A stretch of DNA of 64,000 nucleotides. Origin: Halalkalicoccus paucihalophilus (lineage in GTDB: Archaea > Halobacteriota > Halobacteria > Halobacteriales > Halalkalicoccaceae). Location of the stretch: positions 1-64,000 of the forward strand of contig NZ_LTAZ01000004.1 in NCBI RefSeq assembly GCF_001593955.1. The letters run 5' to 3'. Below the pieces are notes generated by a model that saw only the letters and a list, made by a program, of their open reading frames with translations, did no database searches and was not told the DNA's origin. Position numbers and translations under genes: made by a program. Positions 56,966 to 64,000 of this stretch are shown piece by piece; position 1 is the stretch's first letter, and each line of letters opens with the position of its first letter.

Positions 56966-59900
56966 TCAGCACTCCGACCAACCGCAGGACTCGCAGGTCT
57001 TACAGCCCTCCGAATAGTACAGCGTCATCGACCCACAGTCGGGACACTCGGGGCTCTCGCCCGCGTCGATGAGGTCCTGATGGGCGTCCTCGGCGGCCCC
57101 CGAATCGACCGCCGTTCCGCCGTCGGAGGTCGGCTGCGTTCGGCCCGGTTCGCCCTCCTCTTCGAGTTCGGTGAGGTTCTGCTGTTTGGGGTAGGCGCGC
57201 TCGATGTCGCCGTCGAGGTATCGTCGCATCGCCGTCCCGATCGCGTCCGGGATGGAGTTGACCTGCTGGCCCTTGTCCCAGGCGACCTTCGGCGAGCGGA
57301 TCCCCTGGAGCTCGCTCGCGATCTCCTCGGGGTCGACCCCGGAGCGAAGCGCCGTCGAGATGGTTTTGGCGAGCGCCTCGGTGAAGCTCGCGGTAAATCC
57401 TCCCGAATTGCCGATGTTCGCGAACAGTTCGAACGGGTGCCCCTCGTTGTCCTCGTTGATGTTGACGTAGAGCTTGCCGTAGCCCGTATCGATGCGCTGG
57501 GTCACACCGTGCAGAACGTCCGGTCGAGCGCGCTTTTCGGCGTACTGACCGGACTCGGGGGTGAGGTCGAAGTCGTCGTTGAGGACCGCACGGACCTCCT
57601 CGTGGCTGAGGAACTCATCGATCCCGCCGAAGACCTCCGTGATCCCCTCAACGAGCGCCGCTGCGGCCTCCTCCTCGTCGGCGAACTCCGCGTTGTCCGC
57701 ACGCGTCGTGAGCACCTGCTTCGAGCGGGTGCCGTCCCGGTAGACGGTGACGCCCTTGCCGCCGTTGTCGTAGATGAACCTGAAGACGTCCTCCATGTCC
57801 TCTCGACTAGCGTCGTTGGGGAAGTTACAGGTCTTCGAGATCGCACTGTCGACGCCCGTCTGGCAGGCACACTGGACGGCGGCGTGTTGCTTGCCAGAGA
57901 GGTCGCTCGTGACGACAAAGAGCTCGCCGATGGCGTTGGGCACGGTCGAGAGCCCCTCGACGCCGTCGAACTCGTTTTCGCTCATCTGGTCTTGGGCCTC
58001 GCGTTTCACCTCCTCGACGTCGATGTCGTTGGCCTTCAGAACCCTGAGGAAGTAGTCGTCGAACTCGACGAGCATCTCGTCGCCCTGCACGTCGTCGGAG
58101 ACGTTCTTGTAGTAGGCGACGTTGTAGATGGGCTCACAGCCCCCGGTGGTATTGCCGACCATCGAGGTCGTTCCGGTGGGCGCGATGGTCGTCGTGTTGT
58201 GGTTGCGCATCGGGAAACCATCGGCCCACTCGTCGGCGTCCAATCCGGTCTGGCGCTCGAACCACTCGCGGTACTCGGTCGGGTTCGCGTACTTCGAGTC
58301 GGCCCAGTCGTCGAAGACGCCGCGCTCTTCGGCGAGGTCGTGGCTCGTCCGTTTCGAGCCGTGGTTGATCCGGGTCATGAGCTGGCTCGCGATCTCGTTG
58401 CCCTCTTCGCTTCCGTAGCGCACGCCCAGTTGGATGTAGAGCTGGGCGAGCCCCATGACTCCGAGCCCGATTTTTCGCATCTCCCGCACCTTCCGCTCGA
58501 TCTCGGGGACGGGGAAGTCCGACATTGTGACGACGTTTTCGAGGAATCGGGTCCCGAGTTCGATCCGGCGTTCGAACTCCGCCGTGTCGATGGCCTCCTC
58601 CAGGTAGGCCTCGACTGCGTCATCGAGCGAGTCGTACTCCTCGGCGTGGTCGGCGTGCCAGACCCGCCAGTCGGGGGCACCCTCGTCCGCGAGCGTCGAG
58701 AGGTTGATGTGACCGAGATTGCAGGCTTCGTACTCTTCTAAGGGCTGTTCGCCACAGGGGTTGGTCGCGAGGATGCGGTGGTCGGGGTGGGCCTCCACGT
58801 CGAAGGAGTGTTCCTTGTTCACCCGTTCGAGATAGATCACGCCGGGTTCGCCGTTCTCGTAGGCGCCGCCGACGATGCGCTCCCAGATCAGCTCAGCAGG
58901 AATCGAGAGTTCCTCGCCGATTTCAACATAGTCGCCGAGGTCGTACCGGGAGTACATCTCCTTGGTCTCGGCGGTCGCGATATGGGGTTTCTCGGTGCGA
59001 GGGTTGGTGAAGACGAACTCCTCGTCGTTGTAGAGCGCCTGCATGAACCCGTCGGTCACACCGACAGAAATGTTGAAGTTCGAGAGGTGCCCCTCGACGG
59101 CGTTCCGGAGGTGTTTCGGGACCCTCCCGTCGTCGTCGATCAGCCCGCGGGCCTCCTCGAGCGCCTCGGAGAAGGTGGTGTAGGTGTAGTCGTCCGGGTC
59201 GTTGAGTCGCAGGGTGTGTGCAAGAGAGACGTCCTTGTTTTTCGCGTGGATGAACTCGATGACGTCCGGATGCGAGACGCGCATGACGCCCATCTGGGCG
59301 CCCCGTCGGGCACCGCCCTGCGCGATCGTCTCGCACATCTGGTCGAACGTGCGCATGAACGTGATCGGGCCACTCGCGATGCCGCCCGTGCTGCCCACGC
59401 TGTCGCCGTAGGGGCGCAGGCGCCAGAACGCATAGCCCATACCACCACCCGACTGGAAGACCTCGGCGGCCTCCTTTGCGGTCTGGTGAATATCCGAGAT
59501 GTCGTCGTCGGGCGAGTCGACGAAACACGCCGAGAGCTGCTGGAGTTCGTCGCCCGCGTTCATGAGCGTCGGCGAGTTGGGAATAAAGGAGAGCCGTTCC
59601 ATCAGCTCCTGGAACTCCGCTGCTTTCGCCTCGACGTGCTCGCGGATCTCGGTGGGGAGTTCGGGGACGAGCGTCTCGTAGGCGAACTTGTTGACGTTGT
59701 ACACGGAGAGTTCCGTCTCCGCGCTGTCCTCGGCCGTTACGCCCGCTCCGAAGACCTCCGCTGCGAGTTCGTCCCGGCGCGGGTGGTCCGGCTTGAGCTG
59801 ATCCGGCGAGACGCTGAGTTCGACCCCCTGTCGCTCGGCCTCGAAAACGGCCTCCGCGAGCGCGATGTTCCGCGCGACGCGGGCGAAGAGGTCCTCCTGC

Positions 59901-60046
59901 GATTCGACCGGTTCGCCCTCCGCGTTCTTCCGGAGGTAGCGAGCGGGGAGGATGTTCTGATAGGCGTTCGCTGTCAGGCGCTCCTCTAAGGTCTCACCCT
60001 CGGTGCGTTTTACCGGTAGGGTGACCTCGGTCGCGTCCGTATCCAT
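56966..60046 (-). CDS. nrdJ: Adenosylcobalamin-dependent ribonucleotide reductase NrdJ
   Basis: NrdJ makes deoxyribonucleotides with an adenosylcobalamin radical. The 1026-residue protein has an N-terminal ATP-cone-like region, SFIPNSPTLMNAGDELQQLS and ACFVDSPDDDISDIH, AEVFQSGGGMGYAFWRLRP, then LATNPCGEQPLEEYEACNLG with the radical Cys, TTTIAPTGTTSMVGNTTGGC and VQCACQTGVDSAISKTCNF. The C-terminal redox and zinc-like tail is CPDCGSMTLYY...CKTCESCGWSEC. It has no visible intein. I chose the ATG at 60044-60046; a GTG 6 nt upstream also fits. It needs the same cofactor as the ethanolamine lyase at the start of the window. Confidence 0.95.
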   Translation of the reverse strand: MDTDATEVTLPVKRTEGETLEERLTANAYQNILPARYLRKNAEGEPVESQEDLFARVARNIALAEAVFEAERQGVELSVSPDQLKPDHPRRDELAAEVFGAGVTAEDSAETELSVYNVNKFAYETLVPELPTEIREHVEAKAAEFQELMERLSFIPNSPTLMNAGDELQQLSACFVDSPDDDISDIHQTAKEAAEVFQSGGGMGYAFWRLRPYGDSVGSTGGIASGPITFMRTFDQMCETIAQGGARRGAQMGVMRVSHPDVIEFIHAKNKDVSLAHTLRLNDPDDYTYTTFSEALEEARGLIDDDGRVPKHLRNAVEGHLSNFNISVGVTDGFMQALYNDEEFVFTNPRTEKPHIATAETKEMYSRYDLGDYVEIGEELSIPAELIWERIVGGAYENGEPGVIYLERVNKEHSFDVEAHPDHRILATNPCGEQPLEEYEACNLGHINLSTLADEGAPDWRVWHADHAEEYDSLDDAVEAYLEEAIDTAEFERRIELGTRFLENVVTMSDFPVPEIERKVREMRKIGLGVMGLAQLYIQLGVRYGSEEGNEIASQLMTRINHGSKRTSHDLAEERGVFDDWADSKYANPTEYREWFERQTGLDADEWADGFPMRNHNTTTIAPTGTTSMVGNTTGGCEPIYNVAYYKNVSDDVQGDEMLVEFDDYFLRVLKANDIDVEEVKREAQDQMSENEFDGVEGLSTVPNAIGELFVVTSDLSGKQHAAVQCACQTGVDSAISKTCNFPNDASREDMEDVFRFIYDNGGKGVTVYRDGTRSKQVLTTRADNAEFADEEEAAAALVEGITEVFGGIDEFLSHEEVRAVLNDDFDLTPESGQYAEKRARPDVLHGVTQRIDTGYGKLYVNINEDNEGHPFELFANIGNSGGFTASFTEALAKTISTALRSGVDPEEIASELQGIRSPKVAWDKGQQVNSIPDAIGTAMRRYLDGDIERAYPKQQNLTELEEEGEPGRTQPTSDGGTAVDSGAAEDAHQDLIDAGESPECPDCGSMTLYYSEGCKTCESCGWSEC

Positions 60047-60385
60047 GCTCACGCGCGAACCTCCCCGTTACCGGTAGCGACAGACTGGCCTACGATTTGA
60101 CGGCGTAGATGATTTCGGCTACGTACCATTTGTGACGGCAGTCGAATACGCGGCCAGTCGTATGAAGCTTTACTTTCCAGAAAGGGAATTGATGAAAGAA
60201 TAATGGAGCTGTAGCTGGTTATTTGGTGGGCGCGATTCCTCATTCTCGCCGGTTATCAGAGGGTACGCTCGGCGCCTACTATAACCTGTCCAAACCGGAG
60301 CGAAAGTGAACGTCCCTTCCCCTGTCCGACGCCCGTCACACGTCCAACGGAAAATATTTATTTATTCATATACTTACTGGGGGTT
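60047..60385. other. Spacer between nrdJ and a small membrane gene; structured nrdJ leader
   Basis: This 339-bp stretch contains the likely nrdJ promoter on the minus strand (GTAAAGCTT near 60170). The inferred leader of about 100 nt has an 8-bp stem GACTGGCC/GGCCAGTC (60152-60159 and 60083-60090) enclosing a CTACG-N9-CGTAG hairpin. On the plus strand TATTTATTTA (60354-60363) sits about 26 nt before the next ATG. No gene is seen in between and no cobalamin riboswitch consensus was found. Confidence 0.5.
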
Positions 60386-60589
60386 ATGGACACCCAAGTC
60401 CCGTTAGAGGCCGCCCTCGCCGCCGACTCGAGTTTGGTGTTGCTCGTGCTGGCGGTGTTGGTCGTCGTGGTCCTCGTCGGTCGATTCCTGTTGAAGCTCG
60501 CGTGGCGGCTCGTCGCGATGACGACCGTGGGGATCGTCGTGTTTTACGCCGTGACCGTCGTCCTCCCCTCAGTGTTCGCGCTGGTGTAG
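60386..60589 (+). CDS. Small membrane protein, 67 aa
   Basis: The protein starts MDTQVPLEAALAADSSLVLL and has two hydrophobic helices, about residues 16-37 and 43-64, joined by a short KLAWRL turn. A very AT-rich promoter box lies about 26 nt before the ATG and GGGGG just before it. The 3' end overlaps that of trpG by 21 nt in convergent orientation. Function unknown. Confidence 0.75.
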   Translation: MDTQVPLEAALAADSSLVLLVLAVLVVVVLVGRFLLKLAWRLVAMTTVGIVVFYAVTVVLPSVFALV

Positions 60590-61171
60590 GAAGTTCTCGA
60601 TCACGTCGTGGCCGACACCCGTGAGAACGCTTTCGGGGTGGAACTGCACGCATTCGATGGGGTACTCGCGGTGTCGCACGCCCATGACCAACTGCTGACC
60701 GGCGTGGTCGGTCGTCGCCGTCACGCGGAAACAGTCCGGTATCTCGGTCGCGATCAGCGAGTGGTACCGACCGGCCTGAAAGCCCTGATCCAATCCCGAA
60801 AAGACGCCCCGACCGTCGTGAGAAACGGAGAAGGCCTTCCCGTGAACGGGTTCCGGTGCCCGTCCCACGCACCCGCCGTAGGCGTAGACGGCGGCTTCGA
60901 GGCCGAGACACACCCCAAGGGTCGGGATCTCGGGACTCAGCTCACGAAGTACGTCGAGCGTGACGCCCACATCCCGCTCGTTCTTCGGGTGGCCCGGCCC
61001 CGGCGAGATCACGACCGCGTCCGGATCGACCGCCCGAACCTCCGAGAGCGACGCGGTGTTGCGAAGGACCTCAGTCTCCGCACCCTGTTCGGAGACGTAC
61101 TCGACGAGGTTGTAGGTAAACGAATCGAAGTTATCGACGAACAGCACGCGCTTTTCGCGGGCGAGGCTCAC
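60569..61171 (-). CDS. trpG: Anthranilate synthase component II (glutaminase) TrpG
   Basis: TrpG supplies ammonia from glutamine to TrpE for anthranilate. The 200-residue class-I amidotransferase has VLFVDNFDSFTYNLVEYVSE, VISPGPGHPKNERDVG, the nucleophile region LGVCLGLEAAVYAYGG, RYHSLIATEIPDCFRVTATT and the terminal VQFHPESVLTGVGHDVIENF with catalytic His and Glu. Its GTG start overlaps the trpE stop in GTGA, so translation is coupled. It is the last gene of trpD-trpF-trpE-trpG. Confidence 0.96.
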   Translation of the reverse strand: MSLAREKRVLFVDNFDSFTYNLVEYVSEQGAETEVLRNTASLSEVRAVDPDAVVISPGPGHPKNERDVGVTLDVLRELSPEIPTLGVCLGLEAAVYAYGGCVGRAPEPVHGKAFSVSHDGRGVFSGLDQGFQAGRYHSLIATEIPDCFRVTATTDHAGQQLVMGVRHREYPIECVQFHPESVLTGVGHDVIENFLHQREH

Positions 61172-62718
61172 TGAACCACCCCCGCCCCCGGCTCGACCTC
61201 GATGCGTTCAATCGCGTCGAGGACGCCGCCCATCTTCTTCTCGGTTTCTTCGTACTCCGCTGCGGGATCGCTGTCGGCGACCAGCCCCGCACCCGCCTGG
61301 ACGGTGATCTCGTCGCGCTCGCCATGTTCGATGGTCGCCGTTCGGATCGCGATCGCGGTGTCGGCGTCGCCGGTCCACGAGTAGTAGCCCACGCCGCCGC
61401 CGTAGATCCCTCGGGGCTCGGCTTCGAGCTCGTCGATGATCTCCATCGCGCGGATCTTCGGCGCCCCCGAGAGCGTGCCGGCGGGGAACGCCGCTCGTGT
61501 GGCATCAAAAGCGTCGTGTTCCGAGGCCAACTGGCCCGTCACCGTGGACTCGATGTGCTGGACGTGGCTGTATTTCAGGACGTTCATGAACTCTTCGACC
61601 CGGACCGAACCGGGCTCGCTCACCCGCCGGACGTCGTTTCGGGCCAGATCCACGAGCATCGTGTGTTCGGCCCGCTCCTTGTCGTCGGCGAGCATCTCGC
61701 CGGCGAGCCGGCGATCCTCGACGGGGCTCGACCCCCGCGAGCAGGTGCCCGCGATCGGGTTGCTCGTCACCAGCCCGTTCCGCACGGAGATCAGCGTCTC
61801 GGGGCTCGCTCCCACGACCGTTCGCTCGCCGTAGCCGAGCAGGTACATGTACGGCGAGGGGTTGATTTCTCTGAGAGCTTCGTACAGTCCAAGCGGATCG
61901 ACCTCGCCGACGAGCTCGCGTTTCCGCGAGAGCACGCCCTGATAGATGTCCCCGTCCAGAACGCGTTCTTTCGTCTCCCGAACCACTTGCTCGTACTCCT
62001 CGCGGGCACCTGCCGACTCGCCCTCACGGACGAACCCGCCCGTCTCCGGTTCGGCGGCCCGTTCGAGGGCTTCTCGAACGCGCTCGACCTCCGCTTCCAG
62101 CGCGTCGTACAGGTCGTCGGGATCGTCCTCGGGGAAGACGACGGGAGTGAGAGAAAGCGTGAGCGTGCCCTCGAGGTCATCGAAGACGAGCGTTTTCGTA
62201 CTGAGGACGAACTGGGCGTCGGGCGTCTCGCTTTCGGGTCGTTCGACCCCGACTTCCGAGAGCCAGAGGTCGTAGACCGCGTCGTAGGCGAGAAACCCCA
62301 CGAGGCCGCCGTGGAGGTGATTGTCCTCGGGAAAGCCGAGCCGCGGGATGGCGGGAAGTGTCTCCCGGAGGCTGTCGAGGGTGTCGCCGCCGTTCGGCTC
62401 CATCAGTCCCCCGAGACGCTCGTCGCCGAGCACGTCGAGGTCGGTCGCCTCGGGCCGGACGGTGACGACCGCTTCGGGGTCGTAGCCCACGAAGGAGTAG
62501 CGGGCGTGGCGGGTGGCGCTCGCGCTCGCGGGCTGGAAGGCCCCGTCGGGATCCGAGGAGGCGACTTTTTCGGCGCTCTCGAGTAGGTAGCCGTACTCCG
62601 TATTGAGCGCGGCGTACGCACCGAGCGGCGTCGTCTCGGCATCGATGTGGACTCCGATATAGACGACCGACGGTTCCTCGACGGTCGCTCGGTCGCGGAA
62701 CGTCTCGCGGTCGATCAT
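61168..62718 (-). CDS. trpE: Anthranilate synthase component I TrpE
   Basis: TrpE converts chorismate and ammonia to anthranilate. The 516-residue protein has an N-terminal half with LLESAEKVASSDPDG, the tryptophan-binding type LLES motif, and a catalytic domain with KERVLDGDIYQGVLSRKREL, NPSPYMYLLGYGERTVVGAS, IAGTCSRGSSPVEDRRLAGE, EHTMLVDLARNDVRRVSEPG, ESTVTGQLASEHDAFDATRA and FPAGTLSGAPKIRAMEIID. Feedback inhibition by tryptophan is expected from the LLES-type motif. Its ATG overlaps the trpF stop (ATGA). Confidence 0.96.
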   Translation of the reverse strand: MIDRETFRDRATVEEPSVVYIGVHIDAETTPLGAYAALNTEYGYLLESAEKVASSDPDGAFQPASASATRHARYSFVGYDPEAVVTVRPEATDLDVLGDERLGGLMEPNGGDTLDSLRETLPAIPRLGFPEDNHLHGGLVGFLAYDAVYDLWLSEVGVERPESETPDAQFVLSTKTLVFDDLEGTLTLSLTPVVFPEDDPDDLYDALEAEVERVREALERAAEPETGGFVREGESAGAREEYEQVVRETKERVLDGDIYQGVLSRKRELVGEVDPLGLYEALREINPSPYMYLLGYGERTVVGASPETLISVRNGLVTSNPIAGTCSRGSSPVEDRRLAGEMLADDKERAEHTMLVDLARNDVRRVSEPGSVRVEEFMNVLKYSHVQHIESTVTGQLASEHDAFDATRAAFPAGTLSGAPKIRAMEIIDELEAEPRGIYGGGVGYYSWTGDADTAIAIRTATIEHGERDEITVQAGAGLVADSDPAAEYEETEKKMGGVLDAIERIEVEPGAGVVQ

Positions 62719-63368
62719 CGCGCGGCGACCTCCGATCTCGTCCCCTTCGCTCGCCCGATGAACCGCTCGACTCTCTCGTGGTCCTTCAGCCCTCCCTCGC
62801 TTTCGACCCCACTGGCAACGTCGACACCGAAGGGCTCGGCGACTTCGACGGCCTCGGCGACGTTCTCGGGGGTGAGTCCACCCGCCAGCACCACCGGCGA
62901 GTCGAGGTCGTCTGCGAGTTCGCGGGTATGCTCCCAGTCGTGGGTCCGCCCGGTGCCGCCCGCCCCGCTCGCGTCCGCCGAATCCACCAACAGGGCGTCC
63001 GCGATCCCATCGAACTCGTGGGCCTCCTCGGGATCGCTCGCATCGACCGATTTTATCACCGGCCGTGATACCACTTCTTTCACTTCCTCGAGATCGGCCG
63101 GCGAAAACGGGCCGTGGATCTGGAGGACGTCCGGTCGAACTCGTTCGACAAGGTCGATCGCTTCTCCGGGGGTTTCGGGCATCGTTACGAGCACGCCGGT
63201 CACGAGCGGGGGGACCTCTTCGAGGAGGTCGGCGGCCCGCTTGGCGTCCACGGCGCGAGGGCTGTCGACCGGCACACCGCTGATGACGCCGATTGCGTCC
63301 GCGCCCCGCTCGACTGAAGCCGCGACGTCCGCCTCGCGGGTGTGCCCGCAGACTTTCACGCGGGTCAT
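62715..63368 (-). CDS. trpF: Phosphoribosylanthranilate isomerase TrpF
   Basis: TrpF isomerises phosphoribosyl-anthranilate in tryptophan synthesis. The 217-residue TIM barrel starts TRVKVCGHTREADVAASVER, with catalytic Cys in KVCGHT, and has GVISGVPVDSPRAV, VLVTMPETPGEAIDLVERVR, LQIHGPFSPADLEEVKEV, LVDSADASGAGGTGRTHDWE with the catalytic Asp, and PVVLAGGLTPENVAEAVEVA. It ends GVDVASGVESEGGLKDHERV. Its ATG overlaps the trpD stop in ATGA, another tight coupling in the operon. Confidence 0.95.
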   Translation of the reverse strand: MTRVKVCGHTREADVAASVERGADAIGVISGVPVDSPRAVDAKRAADLLEEVPPLVTGVLVTMPETPGEAIDLVERVRPDVLQIHGPFSPADLEEVKEVVSRPVIKSVDASDPEEAHEFDGIADALLVDSADASGAGGTGRTHDWEHTRELADDLDSPVVLAGGLTPENVAEAVEVAEPFGVDVASGVESEGGLKDHERVERFIGRAKGTRSEVAAR

Positions 63369-64000
63369 TGTATTACTGTCGTGCGCATCGATTCGAGTTT
63401 CTCGGTGGCCTCACCCTCGTCGATGGCGTTGGCCGCGATCTCCGCTCCCTCCGCAAGGGAGTCGCCCTCGCCGGCGACGTAGATCGCAGCGCCCGCGTTC
63501 GCGAGGATTATCTCGCGTTTCGCGCCCCCGACCTCGCCGGTCACGATCCCCTCTAGGTCGGCGGCGTTCTCCGCGGGCGTACCGCCCGCCACCGCGCTCA
63601 CAGGGTGCGATTCGAGTCCGAGGTCCGCCGGTTCGAGGGTGTACTCCTCGATTTCACTCCCTCGAACTTCGGCGACACGGGTCTCGTCGTGGAGTCCGAT
63701 CTCGTCCATGCCTGCGCCGTGGACCACGAGCGCGCGTTCGACATCGAGGTGGGAAAGCGCGCGAGCGAGCACCGGGACGAGGTCGGGATCGTACACGCCG
63801 ACGACCTGTGCATTTGCGCCCGCGGGGTTGGTCAGCGGCCCGAGCACGTTGAAGATCGTGCGCATTCCTAACTCTTTTCGCGGGCCGATGACGGCCTTCA
63901 TCGCGGGGTGGAAGACCGGTGCGAGCATGAACCCGATCCCCTGGTCCTCGATCATCCGCTCGACCGCCGGGGGTTCGGCGTCGATCTCGACGCCCAGTTC
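63365..64000 (-). CDS. trpD: Anthranilate phosphoribosyltransferase TrpD (partial, 5' end outside)
   Basis: The frame is open to the edge of the window, so the N-terminal part with the PRPP-binding loop is missing. The visible 211 C-terminal residues include IGFMLAPVFHPAMKAVIGPR, KELGMRTIFNVLGPLTNPAG, VVGVYDPDLVPVLARALSHL, ALVVHGAGMDEIGLHDETRV and the closing AILANAGAAIYVAGEGDSLA-type segment (ANAGAAIYVAGEGDSLAEGA). These are the classic TrpD landmarks. It heads the operon trpD-trpF-trpE-trpG in this strand order, and its stop overlaps the trpF start. It is the true TrpD, unlike the TrpD2-like gene near 12 kb. Confidence 0.95.
   Translation of the reverse strand, partial: ELGVEIDAEPPAVERMIEDQGIGFMLAPVFHPAMKAVIGPRKELGMRTIFNVLGPLTNPAGANAQVVGVYDPDLVPVLARALSHLDVERALVVHGAGMDEIGLHDETRVAEVRGSEIEEYTLEPADLGLESHPVSAVAGGTPAENAADLEGIVTGEVGGAKREIILANAGAAIYVAGEGDSLAEGAEIAANAIDEGEATEKLESMRTTVIQ

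Noticed and set aside
60047..60385. Possible cobalamin riboswitch before nrdJ
   Set aside because: I looked for the B12-box and found no match on the minus strand; only a generic long-range stem is present.
1..64000. CRISPR arrays, insertion sequences or integrase-flanked islands
   Set aside because: No regularly spaced repeats, transposase or integrase motifs, or terminal inverted repeats with target duplications were seen. The only duplication near a gene end is at 10.07-10.27 kb.

Overview
The window is a stretch of haloarchaeal chromosome. The evidence is high G+C DNA, strongly acidic proteins, and archaeal informational genes (thermosome, aIF1A, Rio1, a Dim2-like KH protein, RNase Z, Trm1, MptA). 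Many genes have a TATA-like box 25-30 nt before the start codon, as expected for leaderless transcripts. There is also an intron-bearing elongator tRNA-Met of the haloarchaeal type. Genes are dense on both strands. I saw no insertion sequence, prophage or CRISPR array.

Layout. 0-4.2 kb: the end of a beta-helix-like protein, a membrane peptide, and an ethanolamine ammonia-lyase operon (eutB-eutC-eutA). 4.2-17 kb: small membrane proteins, glmU-glmS, msrB, a fused siroheme decarboxylase (AhbA-AhbB), a peroxiredoxin, a TrpD2-like protein, a Tat lipoprotein, a glutamate-cysteine ligase-like gene, an aspartoacylase-family hydrolase and a cyclophilin. 17-32 kb: a ferredoxin, a Bat-type regulator, NAD kinase, mptA, rnz, a DUF460 protein, aIF1A, rio1, dim2, thermosome and the divergent lrp/glnA pair. 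32-33 kb: two overlapping crcB genes preceded by a very good match to the fluoride riboswitch. 33-45 kb: BrkB-type membrane protein, trm1, SWIM protein, MOSC protein, hisH, family-4 UDG, DUF99, an MBL hydrolase, a DegT aminotransferase, a GNAT-zinc ribbon fusion, a 36-residue membrane microprotein before a two-RCK potassium channel, and the tRNA.

45-57 kb looks like a catabolic island for an imported nitrogenous compound, possibly a compatible solute. It holds a threonine ammonia-lyase, two class-III aminotransferases, a BCCT transporter, an AbgA-like amidohydrolase, a D-2-hydroxyacid dehydrogenase, an MQO-like flavoprotein and an M24 hydrolase that resembles ectoine hydrolase (DoeA/EutD). 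Six promoter regions in this stretch carry one recurrent imperfect palindrome (core TACACRG-N3-YCGT or a close variant), with a weaker seventh. In two genes the palindrome ends exactly on the A of the start codon. The spacing to other promoter elements is conserved at two more promoters. I read this as one regulon with an unknown trans-acting regulator. It is the best candidate here for something undescribed.

57-64 kb: adenosylcobalamin-dependent ribonucleotide reductase with a structured leader, a small membrane protein, and the tightly overlapping trpD-trpF-trpE-trpG operon, which runs off the end of the window. Three intergenic regions (8.5, 10.1 and 36.2 kb) hold clusters of perfect short hairpins.
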